Positions 51,850 to 62,709 are shown, numbered from the stretch's first letter. The stretch is 64,000 nt of DNA from Fulvia fulva (GCF_020509005.1 NC_063013.1:6572001-6636000), one strand, 5' to 3'. Translations and numbers: made by a program. Notes: generated from the sequence alone by a model not told the origin.

Positions 51850-53175
51850 ATGAACTCCGACTTCACCACACCAGAGCTGCTAGAGTACATCGCGAAGCTC
51901 GACGCGTTCATCGAGAAGGAGATCAAGCCGCTGCAAGCACAAGACGACAACGACCGCTTCTTCGACCACCGACGAGAGCACTCGAGGACAGACTGGGACA
52001 AGGGCGGACTGCCTCGCGATGAGTGGGAAGATCTGTTAAGAGAAGCCACACGCAGAGCAGACAAGGCAGGCTTCTATCGCTTCAGTCTACCGAAAGAGTA
52101 TGGAGGTCAGAACGAGCAGAGCGGAAGAGGGTCGAACCTCTGGGTGGCAGTCATTAGAGAACACCTAGCAGCCAAAGGCCTCGGCCTCTTCAACGATCTC
52201 CAAAACGAACACTCCGTCTGCGGCAACTTCCCAGACATCATCATGGTCCAGCACTTCGGCAACGAGCAGCAGAAGAAGGAACTGATCCAGGGCCGCCTCG
52301 CTGGCAAAGTCCGCATCACCTTCGGCCTCACAGAACCCGAGCACGGCAGCGACGCGACCCACATGTCCACCAGAGCCACCCTCCAACCCGACGGCACATA
52401 CCTCATCAACGGCGCCAAAATGTGGCAGACGGGGATGCACAAAGCCACAAACTGCTTCATCTTCGCCCGCACCAGCGGCTCCAACGGCTCCGCGAAGGGC
52501 ATAACCTGCTTCAACGTCCCCTCCACGACTCCCGGCCTCAAAGTAGAATCCTACGAATGGACCCTCAACATGCCCACCGACCACGCCACCGTCTCCCTAA
52601 CCAACGTCCGCGTCCCGGCCTCATCCATCATCGGCCCCCTCGACGAAGGCCTCGCCATAGCCCAAGCCTTCGTGCACGAGAACCGCATCCGACAAGCCGC
52701 CTCCTCATTAGGAGCAGCAGTCTACTGCGTCCGCCAATCCGTCGCCTACGCCCGAAAGCGCCGCCCCTTCGGCGAACCCCTCGCCTCCAACCAAGCAATC
52801 CAATTCCCCCTCGTCGAGCTCGCAACGCAATGCGAAATGCTCCGGCTCCTAATCCGCAAAACAGCCCACGACATGGATACCATGCCGCACCGCGAAGTGG
52901 AGCAGAAAATCTCCGACAAGGTGAGCATGTGTAATTACTGGGCGAATAGACTGTGTACGCAAGCGGCGGATCGGGCGATTCAGACGTTTGGCGGGTGGGG
53001 GTATTCGAGGCATTATCCTTTTGAGCATATTTGGCGGCATCATAGGAGGTATCGCATTACGGAGGGGAGTGAAGAGATTCAGATGAGGAAGGTGGCCGGG
53101 TATCTTTTTGGGTTTACGGGCCCGGAGAGGAAGAGGGATGCCGTCGACGAGGTTGTGGGGAGTTCGAAGTTGTAG
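51850..53175 (+). CDS. Acyl-CoA dehydrogenase family protein
   Basis: Single-exon ORF of 441 aa. FAD-binding and substrate motifs are in order: FYRFSLPKEYGGQN, GKVRITFGLTEPEHGSDATH, YLINGAKMWQTGMHKATNCF, VSLTNVRVPASSIIGPLDEG, RKRRPFGEPLASNQAIQFPL, AIQTFGGWGYSRHYPFEHIW and RRYRITEGSEEIQMRKVAGY. The glutamate in ITEGSEEIQ corresponds to a conserved family position; the base glutamate of classical medium-chain enzymes cannot be placed with certainty. No peroxisomal SKL ending (it ends GSSKL, which is close to but not a standard PTS1 context; SKL is present as the last three residues, so peroxisomal import is quite possible). It oxidises an acyl-CoA; chain type cannot be predicted. Confidence 0.9.
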   Translation: MNSDFTTPELLEYIAKLDAFIEKEIKPLQAQDDNDRFFDHRREHSRTDWDKGGLPRDEWEDLLREATRRADKAGFYRFSLPKEYGGQNEQSGRGSNLWVAVIREHLAAKGLGLFNDLQNEHSVCGNFPDIIMVQHFGNEQQKKELIQGRLAGKVRITFGLTEPEHGSDATHMSTRATLQPDGTYLINGAKMWQTGMHKATNCFIFARTSGSNGSAKGITCFNVPSTTPGLKVESYEWTLNMPTDHATVSLTNVRVPASSIIGPLDEGLAIAQAFVHENRIRQAASSLGAAVYCVRQSVAYARKRRPFGEPLASNQAIQFPLVELATQCEMLRLLIRKTAHDMDTMPHREVEQKISDKVSMCNYWANRLCTQAADRAIQTFGGWGYSRHYPFEHIWRHHRRYRITEGSEEIQMRKVAGYLFGFTGPERKRDAVDEVVGSSKL

Positions 53176-53368
53176 TGTGTAGTGCGTAGCCGTGTGTGGA
53201 AAATGTCATGTCGCTTCTGTCGCTCCAGTCTCTTGTCCCTCGCGACAAATGCTCCGACGGCCTCTGGCATGGCATGGTATCAAAGTCGTAAGTCGTAACG
53301 CGCGCCACGGACGCGCTCTCTCCTCATATCAAACACCCCCCCTCATCAACAACATCCCTTCCCACCCC

Positions 53369-53782
53369 CTACCTTGGCTCCCACCGCGAGCACCCAAAAT
53401 AATGCTTACTCACCGGCTCATGACACTCCTCACACGCACCCGGCTGTCCCTCCCCCTCGGGAAAATCAAGAAACGCCTGCACCGCCGAGCTCTCCTCCCA
53501 GATGCGTGGATCGTTGACATCTGGTAGCTCTGCACGGGGCGCGTTCATGATTGCTGCGAAGGTTGCGGCTTCTTGCTGGGCGCGGAGTTGGTTCGCGGGG
53601 ATCACATGTTTCTGGGCTGGGGAGTTGGGCTTTGGGAGAGGTTCGCTGGTTTTCTTCTCTGGATTCTCCTCGCGCGGGACTTTCTGCTTCTTCTTCTCCT
53701 GCTTCTCCTTTTCGACGAGGCAGCTTTTCACGCCGCCTGGGCAGCGCTTCTTGCTTGCGTTGCAGGCGGTGCAGCCGGGCAT
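53369..53782 (-). CDS. Small basic Cys-motif protein, possibly spliced further
   Basis: From the ATG at 53782 the frame reads MPGCTACNASKKRCPGGVKS, a close-set cysteine motif, then a lysine/glutamate-rich helix (EKEKQEKKKQKVPREEN), AAIMNAPRAELPDVNDPRIW and, near the end, ACEECHEP. Unspliced it has 137 codons. A strong donor, CCG-GTGAGT, lies at 53413, directly after ECHEP, so the true C-terminus may come from a further exon to the left, which would then overlap the 3' end of the acyl-CoA dehydrogenase gene on the opposite strand. The CxxC...C spacing suggests zinc binding but matches no named family known to me. Confidence 0.45.
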   Translation of the reverse strand: MPGCTACNASKKRCPGGVKSCLVEKEKQEKKKQKVPREENPEKKTSEPLPKPNSPAQKHVIPANQLRAQQEAATFAAIMNAPRAELPDVNDPRIWEESSAVQAFLDFPEGEGQPGACEECHEPVSKHYFGCSRWEPR

Positions 53783-54129
53783 GGTGGCGTGGTTGTCTTG
53801 TGTGGGGGATGTGGTGGTTCTGGTGCTGGGTGGTGGTCTGTGGTGCTGGAGGTGGTGCTGGGTGGTGGTTTGTGTGTGCTGTACTGTTGAAGTACACATC
53901 GCTGTATGATGTGTAGAAGAGTGGCTGTGTGAGGTTTGCTAGGCATGTGGAGATTGCTTGCATGTGCTTCGGGTCAAGTGAATGAGCATGTGTAACAATC
54001 GATGCTATGTGGACAATGGAACGCGTCAGGCTTCGAGGACTCGAGAGGTACTTCGCCATTGATGAGGCCTCTGTAGGCAGATCCTGAAAAGTATGGGATT
54101 GGTATTGTACGACGCGCTGTGGCATATGG
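53783..54129. other. Intergenic between small Cys protein and Rch1-like gene
   Basis: Includes a stretch of plus-strand GGTGGT/GGTGCTGG repeats (53800-53880) that lies in the likely 5' leader of the small Cys protein gene. No coding feature. Confidence 0.4.
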
Positions 54130-55395
54130 TCACGATTCTGGCCTGCCCTCTTCATTCACTTGCTCGACATCTCTACGACGAGCCTCATCCCTTTCCACCC
54201 AGCGACGAAACACGACAATAGCAATACTACCGCCTGCGATCATGATAGCCTGGTAGACCACGATCGGTACCTGAATCTTGGACGACAGCTCCAGACTCAG
54301 GCCAGAGAAGAAGGACGTGGCCAGGGGAACTCCTACAGCAGGTCCTTTGCCAGTCACGCAATAGGTAATGGCCACAACATCCTTCTGTGAGAACCACATC
54401 ATGGACACGAAGCACGAGACCGCAAAATAGACCAAGAACATCGCCAGCAGGATGAAGACCAGGAACACCAGGTTGCTTGGCGGTATGCCATCGAATGCAG
54501 AAGAGCGAAATGCTTGATCGTATGTAGACCACACGATCACGATCATGCATAGGCCACCCAGTTTGTTGAACTTCCACTGTCGAAAGACTTTGTCACAAGC
54601 CTTGGGGAAGAAGTACCGCACGATCTGTCCAGCCACCAGTGGAACGTAGATGGAAAGGCCCAGCTGCTTCAGCACTCGTCGGTATATCTCAGTGAAGTTA
54701 CCAGTGGAATCAGGGAGAATCTCGTTGTACCACGTCGGAACCGTGACATACATCGCCACCAGCGCAGGCGCAAGGAAGACGCCTATGAAATTGCCAATAG
54801 TCGTTTGCACCACCGTCAGCTCCGTATTGCCATGTGCTTGGCGCGTCATGACCACATTACTCGCAATCGTAGTCGGCACAGTACTGACAAAGACCAAGCC
54901 AATGAGTAAGCCGGGATCCATAAAGTCCCTATTAGTGGCTGCCGCGCTGACCACAGCGAACATCAAGCCCGAGCACATGAGGAAACATTGTCCCTGGACC
55001 CAGAGGTGGGTCTTCCAGCGGGAGTAGTTGCGGACCAGGACTTTCGTGTCGAGCGTGCAGCCGGTTGAGAAGAAGATGATGCTGACGCAGAGGTACGAGA
55101 TTACTGTGGATTTGGTGTGTTGCTGGGGTGAGGGTACTTGGACTTGGGATGAGAGGGCGATGACAAAGCCTATGCATAGCAGGATCCATTGGTCGGCTAG
55201 GAATGTTTTCACCGCCTGAAGCCATTTTGCCTTTGGGGAGGGTTTGTTGTGGTCATTGCCTGGGTTGGAGGACTTGATTGTGACTGAGGCGTTGATGTTC
55301 TTCTCTCCTTCGCGGTGTAGTGTTTCTTGGCCATGCTGATCAGGGCATCCTCTCTCAGCCGTGGCAATGTCCCCGGGAGGTGTCTTGTCCGCCAT
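54130..55395 (-). CDS. SBF/SLC10A7-like transporter (Rch1-type)
   Basis: Single-exon ORF of 421 aa. After about 60 hydrophilic residues, about ten membrane segments follow: ADQWILLCIGFVIALSSQVQ, STVISYLCVSIIFFSTGCTL, QCFLMCSGLMFAVVSAAATN, PGLLIGLVFVSTVPTTIASN (a conserved motif), NFIGVFLAPALVAMYVTV, LSIYVPLVAGQIVRYFFP, and others to IVVYQAIMIAGGSIAIVVF. VVMTRQAHGNTELTVVQTTI and the late CVTGKGPAVGVPLATSFFSG region are typical of the YMR034C/Rch1 branch of the SBF family. In yeasts and animals this branch limits calcium entry at the plasma membrane or is tied to calcium homeostasis. No intron is needed. Confidence 0.87.
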   Translation of the reverse strand: MADKTPPGDIATAERGCPDQHGQETLHREGEKNINASVTIKSSNPGNDHNKPSPKAKWLQAVKTFLADQWILLCIGFVIALSSQVQVPSPQQHTKSTVISYLCVSIIFFSTGCTLDTKVLVRNYSRWKTHLWVQGQCFLMCSGLMFAVVSAAATNRDFMDPGLLIGLVFVSTVPTTIASNVVMTRQAHGNTELTVVQTTIGNFIGVFLAPALVAMYVTVPTWYNEILPDSTGNFTEIYRRVLKQLGLSIYVPLVAGQIVRYFFPKACDKVFRQWKFNKLGGLCMIVIVWSTYDQAFRSSAFDGIPPSNLVFLVFILLAMFLVYFAVSCFVSMMWFSQKDVVAITYCVTGKGPAVGVPLATSFFSGLSLELSSKIQVPIVVYQAIMIAGGSIAIVVFRRWVERDEARRRDVEQVNEEGRPES

Positions 55396-56371
55396 AGCTG
55401 GGCATCAGCTTATGGCTGTGCAGTATACATTGCATCGAGACAGCCATGATGGACGCCATACTGCTATGCACCAAATCGATGACATGATATGTGTGTATGC
55501 AAGGCACGCCGTTGTCGGCGGCCAAACACTACCTCCTTTTATCAGGCGCCTGCTCCAAAGTCCCTTCAATATTCGTTCGATATTTGGTGGCGAAGGCGAA
55601 GCGACATGAAAATTTCATGGCTTGTGCAACCCACCCGGTCTGATGAAGGAGGTAGGCCAATCAGTCGCTCTTTCCTCCGTTCACGGTTCCCCGAGTCGTC
55701 CGCGGCCATGTCATCGGATTTGCCCGAGCGCCAAGCACAACCTCGATGACCTCGCAGTCCAGGGTGTCTGTCACCCTTGGCTCGTCCATCTGTCTCTGCA
55801 CGACCTGCATCTGTCCATCTCACCTCACCTCACCTACATCGATCCTCCACCGACCCGACAGGCTGCACATCCGACTTCTGTGCCGTCATGGCAGCGCGTT
55901 CACTACAACTAAGAATGCTGGACCCGTTCTTTGCAGCCGTGCTCGCCCCAAACAGCCCACCTCCCACCAAAAGCATCATCTCACCCCGCAGCGCTCCATA
56001 TGCGGGGGCCATTGGGCCACACCCAACTATCAAGGTCACAAGTTTCACAACCCGCATCTTAGCACGAAAGGAAGCAACATGGCCCGCAAATATGATTCGT
56101 CCTATGGCCTCTCAGCTGCCATGTGTCTACTCGCAGCCCCTCGGTTCGGCTGATGCGGTTAATGGCAAGCTGGCAAGCCTCAATCGCACCCAAGCTTCCT
56201 GCAGGAGAGGTAGGTAGGAGTATATTAGTGTTTACCTTTCGTTCCTGTTGACTCGTCTGTTTCTCTGTCATGAGTGGAAGAGCCTCGAACAACATCCCTC
56301 CTTCTATCAGAAAGATCTGGCAACAGCAAGAGCAGAATTTGCAGAGAAAGTATCAAGGAGTCGGAAGCCAT
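55396..56371. other. Intergenic between Rch1-like and alcohol dehydrogenase genes
   Basis: Promoter region for both neighbours. A run of CACCTCACCTCACCTAC near 55828 is a short direct repeat. The plus-strand frame from 56270 that leads into the dehydrogenase could be the start of a longer form (34 extra residues). Confidence 0.4.
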
Positions 56372-57573
56372 ATGACGTCCACCAAGGCGATTGTGTGTCA
56401 TGACACCTACGACAATGGCGGCTGGAAGATGGAGGACGTCGGCTTGAGAGCGCTGAACGAGGGCGAGCTCTTGGTCGAGATGGTCGCTACTGGAGTCTGC
56501 CATACAGATGCATTGATTGGAGGCATCCCTGGTGGAGCAGCTCCAATCGCTTTCTACCCGAGAATCCTGGGACATGAAGGTATGAACAAACCCCGAGGAC
56601 ACGTCGGCCAACACAGCTAAGCGACCTCGCAGGCTCCGGGTACGTGAAAGAGGTCGGTCCAGGCGTCACAGTAGCCGCCGCCGGCGACCCAGTCCTCTGC
56701 TCCTTCGCCTTCTGCGAGAACTGCGAAATCTGCAAAGCAGGCCACCAGTCCAACTGCAACTCCTTCAACGAGCTCAACTTCGGCCCCGCCCCAGCCTTCC
56801 ACCTCGCCTCCAAGTCCGGCGAGCCAGAAGTCGGCGGCCTCTTCTTCGGCCAATCCTCCTTTGCCAACTTCAGCATCGTCAAGCAATGCTCCATCGTCAA
56901 CGCGAAAGGAATCGTAGACAACAAGAAAGACCTCCAGCTCTTCGCACCCCTCGGCTGCGGAATTCAAACCGGCAGCGGCACAGTCGTCAACGTCTCTGGC
57001 GCAGGCCCGAAAGACTCCATCTGCATTATGGGCCTGGGAGGTGTGGGTCTCTCCGCCATTATGGGTGCGAAAATCATGGGCTGCAGACAAATCATCGGCA
57101 TCGACAAAGTCGAATCGCGCATGAAGCTCGCCAAAGAGCTCGGAGCCACCCACGTAATCGACGGCTCCAATCTCGGCGAGGGCAAAACACTCAAAGACGT
57201 AGTCCAAGAAGTCGCCGACGGCGTCGGCCCCAACATCGTCATCGACACCACCGGCGCTCCCGTCCTGATGGACGCGGGCATGCAATTCGTGCGCAACCGC
57301 GGGAAATACATCCAAGTCGGCTCGCCTCCCTTCGATTACACGCTCGGCAGCGTTGTCGGCTTTGAGTTCATGGTTGCTGGGAAGCAGTGGATTGGGGCTA
57401 TTGAGGGAGGGGCGTACCCGCCGGAGTTTGTGCCCAAGATGATTCAGTGGTATAGGGAGGGCAGGTTTCCGATTGACAAGTTGATGAAGTTGATGCCGGC
57501 GGAGAAGTTTAGTGAGGCGATGCATGAGATGCACACGGGTGAGACGATTAAGCCGATTTTGACGTGGTCGTAG
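56372..57573 (+). CDS. Zinc-containing alcohol dehydrogenase (class III-like MDR)
   Basis: Exons 56372-56579 and 56633-57573 give 382 aa; the intron (GTATGA...CGCAG) splits GHE-GSGYVKEVGPGV. An upstream in-frame ATG at 56270 gives a 34-residue longer form. Catalytic zinc ligands are in ATGVCHTDAL and LGHEGSG; structural zinc cysteines are in FCENCEICKAGHQSNC. The cofactor fold has ICIMGLGGVGLSAIMGAKIM and an aspartate after strand 2 (IIGIDKVESR), which favours NAD over NADP. Layout is like fungal aryl-alcohol/benzyl-alcohol dehydrogenases of the MDR family. C-terminus EGRFPIDKLMKLMPAEKFSE is typical. Substrate cannot be given from sequence. Confidence 0.9.
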
Positions 57574-57889
57574 AGGATGGAATGGGATGGGGGTGTGGTG
57601 GTGGGAGTTGGGAAGGGGGAAGGGAAAGATATCCATTGATGGGGGGCATGGGGTCTTGGGTTGGTATGTGAGTCGCTAAGTTTGTGTAGAAAGCAAGAAA
57701 CCCAAAGTCTAGTGTATATCGCTCTGCTCGCTTGTTATGCTCGCAAATCCATTGTCAACCTCTTCGTCGTGTAGCCCCCGACCCACGACTGCTTTTCGTA
57801 ACGATTCAGAAATGTAAAAAGATCTAGGTTTTGAAGTTAGCATGCTGCCCGTACTTTGAACTCTTCGATGCTGACTTACCCAGGCCAGA
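57574..57889. other. Intergenic between convergent genes
   Basis: 316 bp between the 3' ends of the dehydrogenase and the secreted protein; G-rich (GGGTGTGGTGG) at the left. No gene. Confidence 0.45.
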
Positions 57890-59977
57890 TCATGGGTTGA
57901 TCGAATCAACATCGCTCTCGTAGCTGAACTTGAGCTCCGCCGAGATCTCCCACCACATGCAATCGGCATAACGTCCACCTCCAGGGTAAAAGGTATACTG
58001 GTGTGTCATGTCATGTCCGCGCTTGAAGAATTGACCTGTAAAAATTTCATTAGTCTCCGGTCACCAGTCACAATGAGATCCTGACTTACACTCCACTGCA
58101 GCTGCGATCAGGTTCTGCTGGCATTTCGCCTCGTTGCCCTTGAACTTGAAGACCTTAGTGTCGTCGCCGACCGGGCAAGCTTTCTCCTCGTAATGAGCGA
58201 AGAGGGCCACGTTCTCAGCCTTGGGTCCCTCCGGAAATGCCTGGTTGACAATCTCGCCGTTCTTGTTTGGGTCTGGCATACTGCCCTTCATCACGTAGTG
58301 GCGGTACATGCTGCGCTCGACGTCGTCGGGCCCGAACTCGTCGTTGCGATCTGCTGCCTTCTTGCAGAAGTCCTTGACCTTCTCCTCTAGACCAAGTTGG
58401 GAATAGCCGTTGGTGTAATCCTTTCCGTAGTCCGTGAGTTTGAACTTATTACAGAACGGCTTCAGGACGTTCACTTCCGGATATTCACCACCCGCGTATG
58501 TCTTAGTGGCAGGTGCGGGGAACGAGATCTTGGAAGCAGTCGGAGGCGTAGTAGTGTAGGGACAGACCAGAGTCTTGGTCTTCGAGACTCTGTCGGCTTG
58601 TCCCTCCGAGCAGACTTCCACTACAGCAGTGCTTGGATAGTACAGCTCCGCCTTGTCCATGCCTTTGCTTGAGCATGCGCAATAGTGCGATGGCGTCGTC
58701 TCTGGGAGGTTCCACGACTTGGGTCGAACTGTCGGAGTACAGAATCCTGACTGTGTAGAAGTCTGGCAGATTGGGACGTCCATCGACGTCGGGGGTGGAG
58801 TCGTCCAGGGGCACACGTCGATGTGAGTCCCACTCCCGTTGCCATCGCAGGTTGTAATTGTGGATGTGCTTGCTGAGACCGTTCGTGTGCTGCCATTGTC
58901 AGGACACAGGCATTGCTGGCTAGGTCTGTACGGATTGTTGGACTGACGCGTCAGTGTGCAGATGGGTGTTGGTGCTAAGATGGTTGTGGCGCATGTTTCT
59001 GGAGCCGAACCGCCACCCCCCAAGGGGTTCTGGATATCATCAGGAGGATTGCCATCCTGACCTTGGTCGTCGTCCGGGTTGATTGTCGCATCGATCGGGC
59101 ATGATTTACCTTCTTCCTCTGAGCCGCCCCCATTGCCACCCCCGCCGTCATGCTCAGCATCTGGGATGTCGACGTGATTGTTCGAGTCTTCGATGACATC
59201 GTTGATGATGTTTGGTGGAACTTCGAGCTGATTTGTCAGGTAGCCTACTTCGCCAAGTTGGTAGACCATTGCGACGGCAGCCACAGTGGCCAAAACACCA
59301 CGAATGTTGGTGATCGCATGTGCCCTCCGCGCATACGCCTGACCTACTTCCATGGCGTACCCAACACCGCCAGCTGCTATGATGATTGGTTGGAACAGGA
59401 GAACGAGTGAATCTGGGCCTTGATCATATCCGTAGCCAGCCTCGAGGGCCCCCAGCTGTTGAACATTGCAGATTGGGGTTCCGGGATCACGGCGTACTTT
59501 GTCCGGGCTGAACTGGCCCGAATTTGCGCAGGCATCGTTGAGAGCGTCGATGATCTTTCCTTTCAGTTCATCCGTGAGCTGGAAAGTCCAATTCTCCTGA
59601 GCTGGATGTTCGGCCAAGCCGCTTGGGTTGGGAACCGAGACAGTCGCGGCCTGCTTACCAGTGTAAGTCCACGAACCGGTGTGCTTTCCATCCGTAGCAG
59701 TAGTGATTTCGAACTGCGTCCCTGTGGCGCCAGGGTATGGCGCAACATCGTCACACACGCTGGTGGTCAGAAACTCTTGGGAGCAGGAGCTCGAGAGGCA
59801 GGGAGCTGGTCCAGCAAACGTGTAAGTCTGGCAAGCTCTCTTCTCCAGAATTGTGACGTGGGTCTTGGTGTAGCTTCGAGCTGGAGTGACTTCTGAAGGC
59901 GTGGCCATGATAGCTGCAGATGCTGTGCCAACAGCCGCAGCTCCCAAAAGAAGTATCTTGCGCAGAGAGACTGCCAT
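57890..59977 (-). CDS. Large secreted protein with Cys-rich repeats, unknown function
   Basis: Exons 59977-58090 and 58035-57890 give 677 aa. Residues 1-21 (MAVSLRKILLLGAAAVGTAS) are a signal peptide, followed by a dibasic site (EKRACQ). A hydrophobic stretch SLVLLFQPIIIAAGGVGYAM lies near residue 190 and another near 220. A Gly/Asp/Glu-rich linker (about 275-325) leads to tandem cysteine blocks of similar type (CTLTRQSNNPYRPSQQCLCP, ICQTSTQSGFCTPT...HYCACS) and then a C-terminal domain with NVLKPFCNKFKLTDYGKDYT. The 54-nt intron (GTAAGT, CTAAT, TTTACAG) is very clear and adds FFKRGHDMTHQY and CMWWEISAELKF. Fungal extracellular protein of a type I cannot name. Confidence 0.75.
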
Positions 59978-61899
59978 GATGCTTGTGGTCTTCGTGGTGG
60001 GAAATCTTTGGTAAGATGTCTTCGTACTGCTGTATTGTGCGCAGTGTGCTGATCCTGGACGTAAGACCTAGCAGTTGAAGGATCTTCCTCTCAGGACTGA
60101 CCCCTGTAGCAAAAGGTGTTCTTGCTACTGATCAGCACCAGGCTGACCAGCATGTGAGGCTTGGAGTCGGGACCCTGATCAGAGCAGATTAGGTTCCAGG
60201 CTGATATGGCACAGCCTTGGGACTTAGTATGACACTGGTTTGCTACCAGGTAGTCCAGTGCCGATACTGTTGGTGTTGTGCTGTGGTGTGTGTCTGTGTT
60301 GGTGGAAAGGAGAGGAGGGGGTGGTGTGGATGAGGGATGATGTTGTGGTAAAGGGGAGGGAGGAGAGTAGGCTTAAGAACCTGCTGCTGCTCGTGCACCG
60401 GGTCTCAAAGTGCCTGCTAAGCCGGGCTTGTGTCTCTCGCGAGTTGCGAGACGTGTAGATTTGCTTGTGCTCCTCGCAGCTAACACGTGAGATTGTAGAT
60501 GCCCCGGAGTGTCGGTTCGTGGAAGGTGTGTGAGCCGATACTGTAGTCAGTCCCCTGTGCTGGAAAGCTATGTGCTGCACAGGACCGCTGTAGCAGTATC
60601 GCACTGACAGCCTGATATGGCGTAGCTCGAAGGTTGGGGTGCCGGCCTGGAAAGAGACTCCAGCCTTTTTGGTTGTCTGAGCGGGCTGTCGGTGGTGGAA
60701 TGTGTTGGATGCTGCTCTTGGTAGTCGAATGAGGGAAGGGAGGGGATGATGTCGAGAGTAGCAAGAGCAGTAGAAGGAGAGTCTCAAGAACCCTTCAGTC
60801 CATCCAAACCTGCGACGTTTCGCCCGCGAGGACTGGTCACGCACCTTCGCCATTGCGAGAGCCGTGGTATGCCGACCGGAAAGCAGCATGTGCAGCATGT
60901 GTTGATGCGAGCCCAGAGTCATGAGCCAGGTCGTGAAAGGACTCCCAGAGGAAAAGATCCGTGTTGATGACAGCCCAGTCAAGAGCCAAATCGTCAAAGC
61001 ACACCCAGGGGAACAGATGCGGAAATGCCAGCTCCAAGCGTACGAACATCCAGATCGGTTGATAGATCACAGCCAAAGCCTGTCCGGGGAGCAGAATGCC
61101 ATGCTGAGACTGCGACCAAGGTAGTAAGCTCGCCAGAAATCCAGCTTGGCTCAGAGTGCATCGCGCGGAGTCCAACATCAAGATCAACCCAGTCACAAAA
61201 GACGACTGTCCCAGTCCACCATATACTCACCCTCAACACAGTATACCGAAACAAGACCTAACACTTCATCAAGTCCAGACACTCCACCATACGTCCAACT
61301 CTTACATCACCTACCCCAAAGCCATTTCATTCATCTCCAGCTTCCCAGCAATCAGATATTCGATACCCCCAAAGAAAGAGAACGACCACAACAAAAAGAG
61401 TTCGAAGGCCAGGACCGCAGACGCGGAACAAAGCCTGGAAGAAAGAGCAGGTCTTGAGCCTCTGACGCCGGAGAGACTGCAGGCAGGTCGATGAGAGTAG
61501 CATGTTCACGTACCTCATCTGCACGGTCGGTTTCTCTAATACAGTGGCGAGTCGACAAATGGAGTCCAGGATCAAGTAGGCTCGTGGCATAGATCAAAGA
61601 TTAGCGCATGTCACAAGAGCACCTGCGATCAGGGAACGTCTCACCTCATCACCCGTTCATCTATCCAGACCCACCGACACGTTGAAGCGACCTGGTGCAC
61701 AGAGAATGGTTCCGGATGCTTCAACGAGGGATAGTAAGTGTGCGAGCGATAGACAGATCAGAGAACGAACGAGAGCGCTAGCTATCCATGAAAAGCCTGA
61801 AGCACCATCAGAAAGTCCTCCATCTCGCCTCCGTTCTCATCCACAGTGGGTATAGCGCTTTGGTGCCTTCCGTCCTCCGAAACAAACAGGGCCATCTCT
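59978..61899. other. Long intergenic region, no supported gene
   Basis: 1.9 kb with long frames on the minus strand (257 codons at 60224-60997) that show no domain features and look like chance. A divergent 60-bp tandem duplication is noted separately at 60901-61020. Confidence 0.4.
60901..61020. repeat. Diverged 60-bp tandem duplication
   Basis: Two copies with a 60-base period. Matching blocks are GAGCCAGGTCGTGAAAGGAC and GAGCCAAATCGTCAAAGCAC, then CTCCCAGAGGAAAAGATCC and ACCCAGGGGAACAGATGC. The period is a multiple of three, and the plus-strand frame from 60921 stays open through both copies (SQVVKGLPEEK, SQIVKAHPGEQ), so it may derive from coding sequence. Confidence 0.5.
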
Positions 61900-62709
61900 T
61901 CAATCATCATCTTCCTGCGTCAGATCGATAATCTCATCCGGGGTGAAGACACTAGCGCGCGCTAGCCCGTACTGGCGTTGGCGGTTCCGTACGGTGGTAG
62001 GATCAACTTCAGCTGGTGGACGTTGATTCTGCTGCCGAGCCTGGGCATGTGCAAGAGCATACTGCTGCGACTGCTGCTGCTGAGCCTGCCGAAAGCGGCG
62101 TTGGTACTGGAGGAACTGCTCCCGGCGGGCGTCCAAAGATGCAGGAGGTTGTGCTTGTGGGGGCTGGGGTGGTGGGTAATCTGGGAATCGTGCTGCAGAG
62201 GGCTGAGGCTGTGGCGGCGCAGCACGCGGTGTGTGCACCGATGATGCTTGCCTTTGAGCAACAGCACGTTGGTGAGTAACAAGTGATGCGAGACGATCTG
62301 GACCTTTCTGCGAACGAGGATTCGCCGTAGTTGGCCGTGGCCGTTCAGGTAGATGCCCGTGAACCGCTATGACGGCACCATCTTCCGCTATAGCATTCTC
62401 CGCTACTTGTCGTTGCTGGTGACTTGTCTGCTGCCGCTTGTCTTCACGTTGTATTATCTTCCGCGCCTTTTGCAAGAACTCATCTCGTTGCTGCACACGA
62501 GCAGGTGTCATATACCAAGACGGCATCGGATAGTAAGTCAGCCAAAGCTGCTGAAGCCGGATTCCATCAATGGTCTTGGCCTCAACTCCATCGGGTGGCT
62601 GTGTTGACATTTCCATGTAGCCATCCGACCCGACCTTTAAAGTCACCTCACCCCGCCAATGCTGAGGATTTGCTGCCCTAAGCCTATCGAGCCGCGTCAA
62701 GTCTCCCTC
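61900..62709 (-). CDS. Disordered protein ending in a SUMO-interaction motif; frame continuous with CAND1
   Basis: The frame is open from just after the CAND1 stop (TAG, 62712-62710) to 61900, 269 codons. The first ATG is at 62616, but codons before it already look coding (LRAANPQHWRGEVTLKVG). The middle is Gln/Pro-rich (QPPAEVD, QAQQQQSQQYALAHAQARQQ). The end is DEIIDLTQEDDD, a textbook SUMO-interaction motif: hydrophobic IIDL followed by acidic residues. Options are a separate gene starting at 62616 (238 aa) or via an unseen 5' exon, or a C-terminal extension of CAND1 by readthrough or splicing to TTAG-GAG. Function is unknown. Confidence 0.5.
   Translation of the reverse strand, partial: EGDLTRLDRLRAANPQHWRGEVTLKVGSDGYMEMSTQPPDGVEAKTIDGIRLQQLWLTYYPMPSWYMTPARVQQRDEFLQKARKIIQREDKRQQTSHQQRQVAENAIAEDGAVIAVHGHLPERPRPTTANPRSQKGPDRLASLVTHQRAVAQRQASSVHTPRAAPPQPQPSAARFPDYPPPQPPQAQPPASLDARREQFLQYQRRFRQAQQQQSQQYALAHAQARQQNQRPPAEVDPTTVRNRQRQYGLARASVFTPDEIIDLTQEDDD

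Noticed and set aside
56617..57636. 339-codon ORF on the minus strand
   Set aside because: Antisense shadow of the zinc alcohol dehydrogenase; rich in D, H and V in a pattern expected from reversed codons.
60224..60997. 257-codon ORF on the minus strand
   Set aside because: Composition rich in S, T, H and R without domains or splice partners; looks like a chance frame.
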